A stretch of DNA of 64,000 nt from Verrucomicrobiota bacterium (GTDB taxonomy: Bacteria; Verrucomicrobiota; Verrucomicrobiia; Limisphaerales; J093): positions 1-64,000 of the forward strand of contig JAKLFY010000020.1 in the NCBI GenBank assembly GCA_022710935.1. Direction: 5' to 3'. Numbering within the stretch: position 1 is the first letter of the stretch; every line of letters starts with the position of its first letter. A program made the position numbers and the translations under genes. Below are positions 54,067 through 63,900 of this stretch, piece after piece. The notes under the pieces are model-generated. The model searched no databases, was not told the DNA's origin, and saw only the letters and a program-made list of their open reading frames with translations.

Positions 54067-55386
54067 TCATCCCAGCGGCAACCTCAGCCGCGCGATGCAG
54101 CCTTGCCGATCCTTGCGGTTCTCGATCTGCAGGCTGCCCCCGTGCGCCTCGGCAATCTGACGGCTGATCACCAAGCCGATGCCCGAGCCGCCGGGCTTGG
54201 TGGTGAAGAACGGCACAAAGAGGTTCGCCGTGTTGCTCAGCCCCGGGCCTTCGTCCTCGATGCACACCTCGACCTGCGCCCCGGCCTTCGCCCACCGCAG
54301 CGTGACAGCGCCTTTGGTCTCGAGGGCCGCATCGGCGGCATTACACACCAGGTTGATCAGCAATTGTTCGATCTGATCGCTGTCGGCCTGGACCACCAAG
54401 TCGGGGCCCGGCCTGACGCTGACGGCCAGCCGCGTCTCCAAGCCCGCCACCCGGCGGATCGTGGTCCCCAAATCGACCGGTCCCTTCCTTGGGTGCGGCA
54501 GGCGGGCGAGCCGCGAGTAGGACTCCATGAACCGGCTGAGCGCTTCGGCCCGCCCGCTGAGAACCTCCATGCCGCGACGGCTGTCCTCGCGCCAGTCCTC
54601 GGGCAACGGGTCCTGTTCGAGCAGCCGGGCGAGACTGTCGGCGATCGACTTGATTGGCGCGAGCGAGTTGTTCAATTCATGTCCGAGCACGCGCAGCAGC
54701 CGTTGCCAAGCCAGTCGCTCTTCCTCCCTCAAGGCCTGGCTCAGGTCAGCCAGGACCAGCAATTGGTGCGGTCGGCCGCCTTGGCGGAAGGTGCTGCGTC
54801 GGATGTTCCAGCGCCCCAGGCCACCGGCAAAGGCCGCCTGCAAGGTGCGGACCGGTTCCCCTTCCAGACACTCCGCCAATCCCAATTCGGCCGCGGTGCG
54901 TCCGGTCAATCGTTCGACGGGCTGGGCCAACAACCGTTCCCCCGCCCGGTTGGCCAAGCGCAGGCGCTGGGTGTCATCGAATGCGAACACCGCGAGGTCG
55001 ATTTCCTCCATCACAGTGCGCAAGAGGGCGGTCGCTTCGAGGGCGCCGAGGCGCTGTTGCCGGAGGAGGTCGACCAGGCCATTAAGTTCCAGGATCACTT
55101 CGCCCAGCGGGTCGCCGGCCCGGGCGCCGCGAGCTTGAATGGAGAAATCGCCTTGGCGCAGGGCGGCGAGCAGACCCGATAAGGTGCGCAGCGGTCGCAC
55201 CACGCGGGCTCGGACCATGAGCGCGAAGCCGATCCAGGCCATGCTGACGAGGAGCAACAATGTCCACCGCAGCCAGGGCGGCGGCGTCGGGCGCCAAAGC
55301 AGATAGACTGTGGCGCTCACCGCCGGCATCGCCGTCACCAGGGCCAGCACCAACACCTGCCAGTTGTGTGGAAGTCGCCTGAACAC
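54067..55386 (-). CDS. NtrY-like sensor histidine kinase
   Basis: The 439-residue inner-membrane kinase has two TM segments (LVLALVTAMPAVSATVYLLW and WTLLLLVSMAWIGFALMV), HAMP about 60-110, PAS about 115-210 (VMEEIDLAVFAFDDTQRLRLANRAG, landmark FAFDDTQRLRLANRAG), dimerisation domain with the phospho-His in RVLGHELNNSLAPIKSIA (about 236), and a HATPase domain about 310-437 (NLVCNAADAA, DEGPGL, FFTTKPGGSGIGL). This H-E-L-N-N type is typical of NtrY/NtrB-like kinases paired with sigma-54 activators. It starts 3 bases after the partner regulator's stop codon. Confidence 0.94.
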   Translation of the reverse strand: MFRRLPHNWQVLVLALVTAMPAVSATVYLLWRPTPPPWLRWTLLLLVSMAWIGFALMVRARVVRPLRTLSGLLAALRQGDFSIQARGARAGDPLGEVILELNGLVDLLRQQRLGALEATALLRTVMEEIDLAVFAFDDTQRLRLANRAGERLLAQPVERLTGRTAAELGLAECLEGEPVRTLQAAFAGGLGRWNIRRSTFRQGGRPHQLLVLADLSQALREEERLAWQRLLRVLGHELNNSLAPIKSIADSLARLLEQDPLPEDWREDSRRGMEVLSGRAEALSRFMESYSRLARLPHPRKGPVDLGTTIRRVAGLETRLAVSVRPGPDLVVQADSDQIEQLLINLVCNAADAALETKGAVTLRWAKAGAQVEVCIEDEGPGLSNTANLFVPFFTTKPGGSGIGLVISRQIAEAHGGSLQIENRKDRQGCIARLRLPLG

Positions 55387-55389
55387 GGA

Positions 55390-56760
55390 TCACAGACCAT
55401 ACTTCTCGAGCCGGCGATAGAACGCACTCCGGCTGAGGCCCAAAAACTCGGCGGCCTTGAGCGCATTGCCGTCACACCGGGCCAGCGCCTTTCGGATCAG
55501 AAACCGTTCCATGTCCTCGAGGCTCATGTCTTCAAGCCGCGACGCACCCTCACTCGCCGGGCGCAGGCCAAAGTCGTCCGGTTGAAGAACAGGTCCCTGC
55601 GCCAGGAGCGCCGCGCGCTCGAGGGCGTGGTCCAGTTCCCGCACGTTGCCCGGCCACGAGTGATGTTCGAGGAGGGCCAGTGCGGCCGGTTCGATGCCCG
55701 TCAGCGCCTTCCGATAGCGTCGCGCGTGCTGTCCCAGAAAATGAGCTGCGAGCGGCGCAATGTCTTCCCGCCGTTCGCGCAGCGGCGGCAGACAAATCTC
55801 GACCGTGTTGAGCCGAAACAACAGGTCTTGGCGGAAGCGACCGGCCTGCACCTGCGCCGCAAGGTCAGCGTTGGTTGCCGAAAGCAGGCGCACATTGGCC
55901 CGCAAGGTGCGGGAGGACCCCACCCGCTCGAACTCGCCGCTTTCCAACACCCGCAGCAGCTTGGCCTGCTCGTTCAGCGGGATGTTGGCGATTTCGTCCA
56001 GGAACAGCGTGCCACCGTCGGCGAGTTCAAAGCGTCCGACCCGATCGCTCTTCGCATCGGTGAACGCGCCCTTCACGTGGCCGAACAACTCGCTCTCGAA
56101 CACGCCTTGCGCGAGCCCGCCCATGTTCACCACCACCAACGGCTTGGCCGCGCGGGGCGAACCTGCATGGACCGCGCGGGCGACGACTCCTTTCCCCGTA
56201 CCGTTCTCGCCGCTGATCAGCACGTTGGCCTCGGAGGGGCCGACGCGCGCAATGAGTGCCACTACCTGCCGCATGGCGGGCGATTCGGCGATGAGCGTCG
56301 GACCACCCTCGCCGCGCAGCAGCGCATTCTCGGCCTCGAGCCGACGCCCGTGTCGCAAAGCGCGGGACAATTCGACCTGCGTGCGCAGGATGGTCAGCAG
56401 ACGTGTGTTGTCCCAGGGTTTCTGGACGAAGTCCCGCGCCCCACGCCGCATCGCTTCCACTGCCAGGCCAATGGTCGCCCAGGCGGTCATGACCACGACG
56501 GGCATGGCGCTGTCCAAGGCCTGCAGTCTGCCCAGCAGATCGAGCCCCTCCTGCCCAGACGTCGTGTCGCGCGCATAGTTGAGGTCGATCAAGGCGGCAT
56601 CGAACTCGGCGCCGTTCAGGGCCGCAAGAACTTCCGCCGGCGAACAGGCGGTCTCGATCTTGAACCCCTCTTGCTTGAGCAGCAACCGGAGCGCCTCGCG
56701 CACGTGTTCCTGGTCATCGGCCACCAAAACGCGAGGCGCGCTGGAAGACGCGGCTTTCAT
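55390..56760 (-). CDS. NtrC-like sigma-54-dependent response regulator
   Basis: ATG 56760 gives 456 residues: receiver about 10-130 (VLVADDQEHVREAL, phospho-Asp in AALIDLNYA, VQKPWDN), AAA+ domain about 150-375 (Walker A GENGTGKGVVA, GAFTDA in place of the usual GAFTGA, Walker B GGTLFLDEIANIPL, R-finger FRQDLLFRLNTVEI) and a Fis-type HTH at the C-terminus (NALKAAEFLGLSRSAFYRRLEKYG). It should activate sigma-54 promoters when phosphorylated by the adjacent kinase; the efflux promoter at 53539-53554 is the best candidate. Confidence 0.94.
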   Translation of the reverse strand: MKAASSSAPRVLVADDQEHVREALRLLLKQEGFKIETACSPAEVLAALNGAEFDAALIDLNYARDTTSGQEGLDLLGRLQALDSAMPVVVMTAWATIGLAVEAMRRGARDFVQKPWDNTRLLTILRTQVELSRALRHGRRLEAENALLRGEGGPTLIAESPAMRQVVALIARVGPSEANVLISGENGTGKGVVARAVHAGSPRAAKPLVVVNMGGLAQGVFESELFGHVKGAFTDAKSDRVGRFELADGGTLFLDEIANIPLNEQAKLLRVLESGEFERVGSSRTLRANVRLLSATNADLAAQVQAGRFRQDLLFRLNTVEICLPPLRERREDIAPLAAHFLGQHARRYRKALTGIEPAALALLEHHSWPGNVRELDHALERAALLAQGPVLQPDDFGLRPASEGASRLEDMSLEDMERFLIRKALARCDGNALKAAEFLGLSRSAFYRRLEKYGL

Positions 56761-57119
56761 TGGCAATCGGCGTGAACCCGCTGAGCCGTTTTCCCGCCCT
56801 CCTTTCCCGCGCGGCTGGGCCGAGCCAGCCGAAGTCCTCGCTCCGCGAGGTCTCGCGAAATGGACGGGACAGACATGCGGGCCGTGCTTGACATGATCGC
56901 ACCAAGTTCTGGGATTGGAGAACTCTAATCGACTACTGAGTCCACGTCGAGCTTTTGGTTGTGCCCCCGAAGTGCAGAAGTGCATCGCGGGAATGGGCTT
57001 GCTGACTGTCGGCTGCGAGACAACACTGGCGCGCACAAACGCGACGCAGGGGGCCGATGGCCGATGGCTGTCAGGGCCGGAGCGTCCAAACTGAATTCTG
57101 AATTCAAATCCAATCGACT
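56761..57119. other. Intergenic region between divergent genes, nothing recognised
   Basis: 359 bases lie between the starts of the NtrC-like gene (minus) and the TIM-barrel gene (plus). No clear sigma-54 or sigma-70 promoter, repeat family member or small gene was recognised; GAATTCTGAATTC near 57093 is a short direct repeat just before the plus-strand gene. Confidence 0.5.
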
Positions 57120-58073
57120 ATGCAGACTGTGACGCGCAGAGGGTTTCTTGGTTCGGCCGCCGGCGCCATTGGGGTGGTGCTGGGCGAGACGGCGGGCAAG
57201 ACGGTCGTGGCCGCAACCGCATCGGCCGCAACGCCGCAGGGGTTGCGGGTCGGGATGTTGACCGCTCCGTTTGGCGAGAAACCGCTTGTCGAGGTCCTGG
57301 ATTTTGCGCGGGACGCTGGGATTCGGTGTCTCGAGGTGGTTGCCGATCCCGGCAGCAAGCACATCGATCCCGTGACCTTCGATGCCGCCAAGGCGGACGA
57401 CGTCAAGCGGATGCTCATCGAGCGCAAGCTCGAGATCAGCGGTCTGGCCAGTTTCGGCAATGCGTGCGAGCCGGGAGGCAGCGAGGCGTTTGAGCGCCAT
57501 GCCCGCAGGATGGTTGACGCGGCGGTGTTGTTGGGTGTGCCGACGCTTTGCATGCAGACGGGCATGCCGCTGCCGAACATGGGGCGAATCGAGCAGATCA
57601 GGCAGGTCGTCGCGAAGGTGTACGCTCCGATCATTGCCTATGCGAAGGAGAAAGGCATTCGGATCGCCATCGAGAACTGGTACGAGACCTGTCTCCAGGG
57701 CATTGACACCTTCGAGTGTCTGCTCGAAACCATTCGAGACGACCATTTTGGCCTGAACTACGATCCGTCGCACCTGGTGCACCAGGAGTGCAACCACCTC
57801 CTGCCGGTGCGCATGTTCGGCCCGCGCATCTTCCACACGCACGCCAAAGACACGCTTGTCGACGCCGAAGCGCGGGCGCGCGTCGGCATTTACGGACGCG
57901 GCTGGTGGCGCTACGTGATCCCCGGATCGGGCAGCATCCATTGGGGTGAGTACATCAATCACCTGCGCATGGCCGGCTACAAGGGCGTCCTGAGCATCGA
58001 GCACGAGGACAGCGCTCTGGGTCGCGAACAGGGCTTCATCCTCGCTGCGCGGCACCTCGAACAGTTTTGCTGA
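57120..58073 (+). CDS. Exported sugar phosphate isomerase/epimerase-like TIM barrel
   Basis: The 317-residue protein starts with a twin-arginine-like leader (TRRGFLGSAAGAIGVVLGETA). The body is an AP-endonuclease-2-type TIM barrel: FARDAGIRCLEVVADPGSKH, MVDAAVLLGVPTLCMQTG, IRIAIENWYE (catalytic Glu, about 180), FGLNYDPSHLV (Asp and His), IFHTHAKD, and LSIEHED (Glu) near the C-terminus. These are the metal ligands and catalytic acids of the xylose-isomerase-like family. Such proteins often act in inositol or keto-sugar catabolism; substrate unknown. Confidence 0.9.
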   Translation: MQTVTRRGFLGSAAGAIGVVLGETAGKTVVAATASAATPQGLRVGMLTAPFGEKPLVEVLDFARDAGIRCLEVVADPGSKHIDPVTFDAAKADDVKRMLIERKLEISGLASFGNACEPGGSEAFERHARRMVDAAVLLGVPTLCMQTGMPLPNMGRIEQIRQVVAKVYAPIIAYAKEKGIRIAIENWYETCLQGIDTFECLLETIRDDHFGLNYDPSHLVHQECNHLLPVRMFGPRIFHTHAKDTLVDAEARARVGIYGRGWWRYVIPGSGSIHWGEYINHLRMAGYKGVLSIEHEDSALGREQGFILAARHLEQFC

Positions 58074-58215
58074 GGCGGGTCGGGGGCAGTGTGCCATTGC
58101 ATGGAGTCTCCCTTTCCGAGGGCCTCTCAGAGCTCGGCCCTCCGAATCGGGTCCCTCCGAATCCGGTGCCTCCGAGAATGGTTGACGGTCTCGGTGCGTT
58201 CTGAAAGAAGAGCCT

Positions 58216-60495
58216 ATGATCTCCATGCGCCAAGACCTCGAAAATCGCCCTTGGGCGAGCGACACAACACTGCCGGGCCGAATCGCGTCCATTGAGGATG
58301 GCGGCCCGGCGATGGCAGTGCTATCGCCTGCAATCTGCGCGGCCCGCGAGGAGTTTTGGTTGCGGCTCTGCCGCGCTGTGGCTCTCCTGGTTGTTGTCCT
58401 GGCCTCGTGCGGTGGGTTCTGCGTTCGGGCGCAAGTGCCCGATCGGCTGGTGGCTGACGGGATTCCGGCACTGCCCGCCGCCCTGCGGCAGGACGCGAGC
58501 CGGTACCTCGAATCCCGCGCGGCGTCTTTTCAGAGCTGGCATCCGGAGCGCGTCGAGATGCTGGTTGCGACGCGGTTTGCCGAGGCCGTCCAGTTGCACC
58601 TGGTGCGTGCGCCCGGCGGCGCGCGGCGGCAGATCACGTTTTTCGACGAGCCGGTGGCTGGAGGCTGGTTCCAGCCCAAGGGCGGCCAGTTCATCGTCTT
58701 TCAGCAGGATGTGGGCGGCGGGGAGTTCTACCAGCTCTATCGGTATGATCTATCCGACGGCAAAGTGACGCTGCTGACCGACGGCACGTCGCGCAACTCG
58801 GGTCCGTGCTGGTCGGACTCGGGCAAATGGCTGGCGTACACATCGACGCGGCGCAACGGCAAGGACACGGATTTGTATGTGATCGACCCGTCGGATCCGA
58901 AGAGCGACCGGCGCCTGATCGAATTGTCGGGCGGGGGGTGGAGCGCGATGGATTGGTCCGCGGACGACACCCGGCTGCTTGTGGGCGAGTCCATCTCGAT
59001 CAACGAGAGTTATCTTCACGTGGTCGATGTCCAGAGCGGCGCCCTGCGCCTGTTGACGCCCAAGACGGGCGAGCAAGTGGCCTGGCAGGCCGCGCAGTTC
59101 GACAAAGACGGGCGGAGCGTGCTGGTTGCATCGGACAAGGACTCCGAGTTTCGGCGCCTGTGCCGTTTGGATTTGGCCACGGGCGAGGTGACGCCGTTGA
59201 CGGCGGCGATCGATTGGGATGTCGAGGAATTCGACGTCACAGACGACAGCCAGACGGTCGCCTTCGTCATCAACGAAGACGGCGTGAGCGTGCTGCATCT
59301 GATGGACGCCCGATCCGGCCAGGCGTTGCCCAGACCCAAGCTGCCGGCCGGTGTGATTCGCGGTCTGGCCTGGCACGCGGATGGCCGGCACCTGGCTTGC
59401 ACCATCAGCTCGGCCCGATCGCCGAGCGATGCGTATGCGCTCGACATCGCGACCGGGCAGGTGGCGCGCTGGACCGAGAGCGAGACGGGCGGCCTCGACC
59501 CCAACTCGTTCGTCGAGCCCGAGTTGGTCCGCATCGGGAGCTTCGACGGGCTCAAGATCTCGGCCTTTGTCTTCCGTCCGGATCCGGCGGAGTTTCCCGG
59601 TCCGCGCCCGGTGCTGATCAACATCCACGGCGGCCCGGAAAGCCAATCGCGTCCGGTCTTCCAGGCGCGAAACAACTATTACCTAAACGAATTGGGCATC
59701 GCGGTTGTGTACCCGAACGTGCGCGGCTCGGCGGGCTACGGGAAGACGTTCCTCACATTGGACAACGGCTTCAAGCGCGAGGATTCGGTGCGAGACATCG
59801 GCGCGATCATCGAGTGGATCCGGCAGGACAGGCGGTGCGATGGGGAGCGGATCGCGGTGATGGGGGGGAGCTACGGCGGCTACATGGTTTTGGCGTCGAT
59901 GATTCATTTCGGCGACCTGCTCCGATGCGGCGTCGATGTGGTGGGCATCTCGAATTTCCTCACCTTTCTCGAAAACACGCAGGACTACCGGCGCGATCTC
60001 CGACGCGTGGAATACGGGGACGAGCGGGATCCGAAGATGGCGGAATTCCTCGGCCGGATTTCGCCGACCGCCCACGCCACGAAGATACGGAAACCGTTGT
60101 TTGTGGCGCAGGGCCAGAACGATCCGCGCGTGCCTGTGTCAGAATCGGAACAAATGGTGAAGGCCATCCGCGGGCATGGGGGCCGGGTCTGGTATCTCAA
60201 GGCCGAGGACGAAGGACACGGCTTCCGCAAGAAGAAGAACGCCGACTTCCAGTTCCTGGCCACGGTTCTCTTCCTCAAGGAACATCTGGTCGGCGGCACG
60301 GCGCTTTCCGCGTTGGGGAATGCGCGCGCCGCGGCGCCAGGGCAAGCCCAGCGACTCAGTCCAGCGGACGCGCATCTGTTCTTCGGATACTACGATCTGC
60401 ATCCGCGGTGGCTGCCGGACGGACGGATCAGTTTCGACTCGACGCATGAAGGGTTTCGCGGCCTGTACGTCATCGATCCAGCCCTGGATCGCTGA
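58216..60495 (+). CDS. S9 family (prolyl oligopeptidase-type) peptidase with extra C-terminal segment
   Basis: The 759-residue frame begins at ATG 58216 (SD-like GAAAGAAGAG upstream); ATG 58312 would start just before the signal peptide (LCRAVALLVVVLASCGGF) and is a good alternative. A beta-propeller spans about 100-420. The alpha/beta-hydrolase domain spans about 440-690, with the nucleophile in GGSYGGYM (about 551), the Asp in GQNDPRVP (about 635) and the His in DEGHGF (about 668). The family normally ends near LATVLFLKEHL; here ~65 more residues follow, including AHLFFGYYDLHPRWLPDGRI and SFDSTHEGFRG, which looks like a fragment of a different propeller-type protein. Confidence 0.9.
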   Translation: MISMRQDLENRPWASDTTLPGRIASIEDGGPAMAVLSPAICAAREEFWLRLCRAVALLVVVLASCGGFCVRAQVPDRLVADGIPALPAALRQDASRYLESRAASFQSWHPERVEMLVATRFAEAVQLHLVRAPGGARRQITFFDEPVAGGWFQPKGGQFIVFQQDVGGGEFYQLYRYDLSDGKVTLLTDGTSRNSGPCWSDSGKWLAYTSTRRNGKDTDLYVIDPSDPKSDRRLIELSGGGWSAMDWSADDTRLLVGESISINESYLHVVDVQSGALRLLTPKTGEQVAWQAAQFDKDGRSVLVASDKDSEFRRLCRLDLATGEVTPLTAAIDWDVEEFDVTDDSQTVAFVINEDGVSVLHLMDARSGQALPRPKLPAGVIRGLAWHADGRHLACTISSARSPSDAYALDIATGQVARWTESETGGLDPNSFVEPELVRIGSFDGLKISAFVFRPDPAEFPGPRPVLINIHGGPESQSRPVFQARNNYYLNELGIAVVYPNVRGSAGYGKTFLTLDNGFKREDSVRDIGAIIEWIRQDRRCDGERIAVMGGSYGGYMVLASMIHFGDLLRCGVDVVGISNFLTFLENTQDYRRDLRRVEYGDERDPKMAEFLGRISPTAHATKIRKPLFVAQGQNDPRVPVSESEQMVKAIRGHGGRVWYLKAEDEGHGFRKKKNADFQFLATVLFLKEHLVGGTALSALGNARAAAPGQAQRLSPADAHLFFGYYDLHPRWLPDGRISFDSTHEGFRGLYVIDPALDR

Positions 60496-60999
60496 CATCA
60501 GGGCGAGGGAAGCGTTGCTTTGATGTGGCCGGGATCCTGGCGCGCACTTCGGTGGTTGTGTGGCGGGTTAGACCAGAGCGCGAGTGCGCCGGCGCCGGCA
60601 TCGGCAGACTCGATTGGCGGCTCGCGCGCCATGATGCCGGAGATGCGTGTTCGTCGTTGCGATATGCCAATATCGAGAACTGACCCGTTTGCGACCCCTC
60701 GATCTTGTTGACCTCCATAAAGTGAGGACCCGTTTCCGGAGGATTTGGCGCGGCTGCAGAAGGTTGCCGGGATGGTGAAGGCGACCCGCCAGGTGTTGCT
60801 CTGTCGGGTGAAGGACTCGGTGACGACGGGAGACCGGTGGGTGACGACGCTCGCCGACTACCTGAGGGTGTGCGCTGGCCCGGGACGCGTCGGACTTGCC
60901 GCGACCATGGTTTGACTCCGGCCTGGTGAGGCCGCGCCAAGCGACAAGCGCCGCCCGGGAAGGCGGCGCTTGCATCGACGGAACCGAAGCGGATGCCCT
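60496..60999. other. Intergenic region with a terminator-like hairpin
   Basis: No supported gene lies in these 504 bases. A short plus-strand frame ending at 60915 (with LARLQKVAGMVKATRQVLLC) has some coding look but no start or family. The words GACCCGTTT occur twice, 49 bases apart (60679 and 60729). The right end holds a hairpin just after the metallophosphoesterase stop codon. Confidence 0.45.
60946..60971 (-). terminator. Hairpin after the metallophosphoesterase gene
   Basis: AAGCGCCGCC and GGCGGCGCTT are perfect complements with a six-base loop. On the minus strand it starts 29 bases after the stop codon of the gene ending at 61000. No U-tract follows, so it may be a Rho-assisted or 3'-protective hairpin rather than a classic intrinsic terminator. 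Confidence 0.5.
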
Positions 61000-63900
61000 C
61001 TACGGATCGAGTTGGAGCTGATAAAACCGACAACCGTGCCGGGGAGGACTGGTGTCCGTGACGGAGGTCAGGCTGCCCGTCGCCGTGACGCGGCGGCAAA
61101 GGGTGGTCCACGCTAAACTGTGCGGTGCGTCCGTGTAATAGATCGTATAGCGCTTCCCGTCAACCGACCGCCAGGAGAGGAGCAGACCTTTTCCGTCGGA
61201 CGCCCGGGCCACCGAATCGAACTTGAGCACGGACCCGGCGTCGCGCGGATCCGTGCCGCACTCATACTCGCTGGCGTTGGTGACCGAGTCACCGTCGGCG
61301 TCGCCTCCGCCATCGTCGAGCTTCGGGTCGAGTTGGTGGGCTACCTCCCACCCGTCCGGCACGCCATCCCCGTCCGTATCGGCCTGCTGGGGATGGGTGC
61401 CCTGTAGGTACTCCTCGGTGTTGGTGAGCCCGTCGCGGTCCGGGTCTCCGTACGGGTTGGAGCGATCCGCATCCAGTCCCATGTCGACCTCCCACCGATC
61501 CGGCAGGCCATCGTCGTCCGTATCGCTCTTTAGGGGATTGGTCCCTTCCTGGTACTCGCGCAGCGCGCTCAGTCCGTCATGGTCAAGGTCCCCTTGCTGA
61601 TCTCCGGACACGGCCGGCTTCATGCCGTACCGGATCTCCCATCCGTCCGGGATCCCGTCGCCGTCCGTATCGTTCCCGCACTCCTCCAGACGGGTCACCA
61701 AGACGCCAAAGTCGCCAAAGCCGACAATCTCCTTCACCCCGTCCTTGTTGACGTCGGCCAGGGCGCGCGGATGCTTGCCCACCTGCCAGCCCTGGGACAG
61801 CGAGCCATACGCGTTAATGATCTGCACCGGAGTGTCGAAAACCGGGTCGCTCGCCGGAGCTCCGGCCCGCTTGGCCGTGGCCACCACAACCCCGGCGCCC
61901 GCAAAACCGACAAGGTCCGCACGACCATCGCCGTTGATATCGGTAACGAGACGAAGGTGCTCTCCGACACGCCAGCCGCCGGCATCGTAGCCGAAGGTTC
62001 CCAGCACGAGTCCGCGATCCTCGAAGGGTGCGTTCCGGTTCCCGGTCGCCAGGGCAACGGCAACCCCGCCATCCCCGAAGCCGACGATATCCGCGCACTT
62101 GTCTCCGTTCACATCCGCGAGGACCCGAGGATGAGACCCAACTCGCCAACCGTCCTTGAAGGCATACATCCGGATTGGGGCTGTCCACGTAACAGCGTTC
62201 GCATCCCGTTTACCAGTGGATAGACATACCTCCACGCCGTCGTATCCAAACCCCACGATGTCTTTGCCAAGTTTACCGTCCACGTTTGCCAAAACGACGG
62301 GGTATTCGGCTTGGTTCCAGTTCCTGTAATGCGCCCATGAAACAGGATCACTGAAAGGAAAGTCCGCTCCAGGGTTCACTTTGGCGAAGGCGACACGGAG
62401 TCCACTATTGTCCCCACTGGCACCGATCCCGACAATGTCATCCCGACCATCGCCATCTACGTCTGCCAGGGTGCGAAGATGAACTCCCGCCCTCCATCCA
62501 GCGCCATAGGTATAAAACCTAAAAGCCGGGACTTTGGCGACCGGATCCCTGAATGGCTGGTCTTTGCTGAAGTCCCCCGCGCCCTTCGCCAAGGCGACCA
62601 CCACGCTTGCATAGCCAAATCCTACGATGTCAGTGCGCCCATTCGCGTCAACATCACCCAACAAGACGGGACATTCAGGATCAAGCCATTGTCCGTCGAA
62701 CTGACGCAGGACCAGCCGCGGCGGCTCAAAGGGTTCACCCTCGTCCTCTGTCTCCCTGGCAAATGCGACGTAGCAACCGTCGTCTTTGAAGCCGATGACA
62801 TCGTCGCGGCCATCGCCGTTGACGTCGGCCAGGTGTCGGGCCATCGCAGCGGTCCAGTTGCTACTGGCGCAGAACTCGCGCAGGACCGGTGGCGCGGGGC
62901 TGTAGATGGTGTGATTCGTCACCGCAACGTCCAGCAGGGATTGGCCATCGGCAGTGTACTGGACGATCAGCCGCTCGTCTGTGCAGCGGGCGACCGTGAA
63001 TCTCGGATCGTAGTAATACTTGTCGGCATGGGTTTTCGTGCCACCGAAGCCCCGTCGCGGGTAGCAAGCTGTAACAAGCGGCACGCCCGGCAGGTTGGGT
63101 TTCCTTGCCAACATCAGTGGGTAAGCGTCTTCGAGCAACCGGCGGTTCAGATGCTTGAGCGCGACTGCGGCGAGACCCTGCGACAGCAGCGTGCTTGTTT
63201 CTGGGCTCAGGGCAATGCCCTCAAATCGGGCGCTATCGTAGATCAGAGGACCACTTAGGACCTGATTCAAATCCGGCACCAGATTGGTTACCAGACCGTC
63301 GCGTTCTTCGTCGGTGGGGGTCTTGCCTGGCCTGCAGGTTTCCAGCATGTTCGTCTTCGTGTGGGACAACTCCGCGAAGAGCCATCGGTCAACCGCTCGT
63401 CGGCGCTGGAGCAGCTTCTCAGCCAGAGTTGGGAGCTCGACGAGATCACTCGCGGAGAATTCCCAGGAAACCAGACGGGTCGCAGCTGGGTGTTGATGCC
63501 CGGCGAAGAAACCCACAACGTTGTACGGAGACAGCGTGTTGATGAGGTCCGTCCTCCGTTCGGTGGTGAACCCGAGCCAGTCCTCGACGTCGAGGGGGAG
63601 ATGCTGAAACACCAGAACGGGCCTTCGGACCTCGGCGTACTTGCGAGCGGCCTTTTCGAGGTCCGTCTCGAGCCAGGGCAGACTCGAGGGCCAGTCCCAG
63701 TCAACCCAATTCGTACCGACCATCACCCCACCTTGGTCCCCACCGTAGCGGTGCAGTTGGACACAGTGGAAAATGCCCCAGTCCCATGAGTAGGCCTTGC
63801 TGCCGTCGTCGAAGCTCGAAACCGGCACTGGTGCGCTGTCACCGCGATGCCGTTTCTCGATGTACTCCCAGGCTCGTTTTCGGCCCGTCTTATAGAGCAT

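Noticed and set aside
60720-60915. Short plus-strand frame with LARLQKVAGMVKATRQVLLC as a transposase fragment
   Set aside because: Coding look only; no start, no recognisable transposase motif and no terminal repeats.
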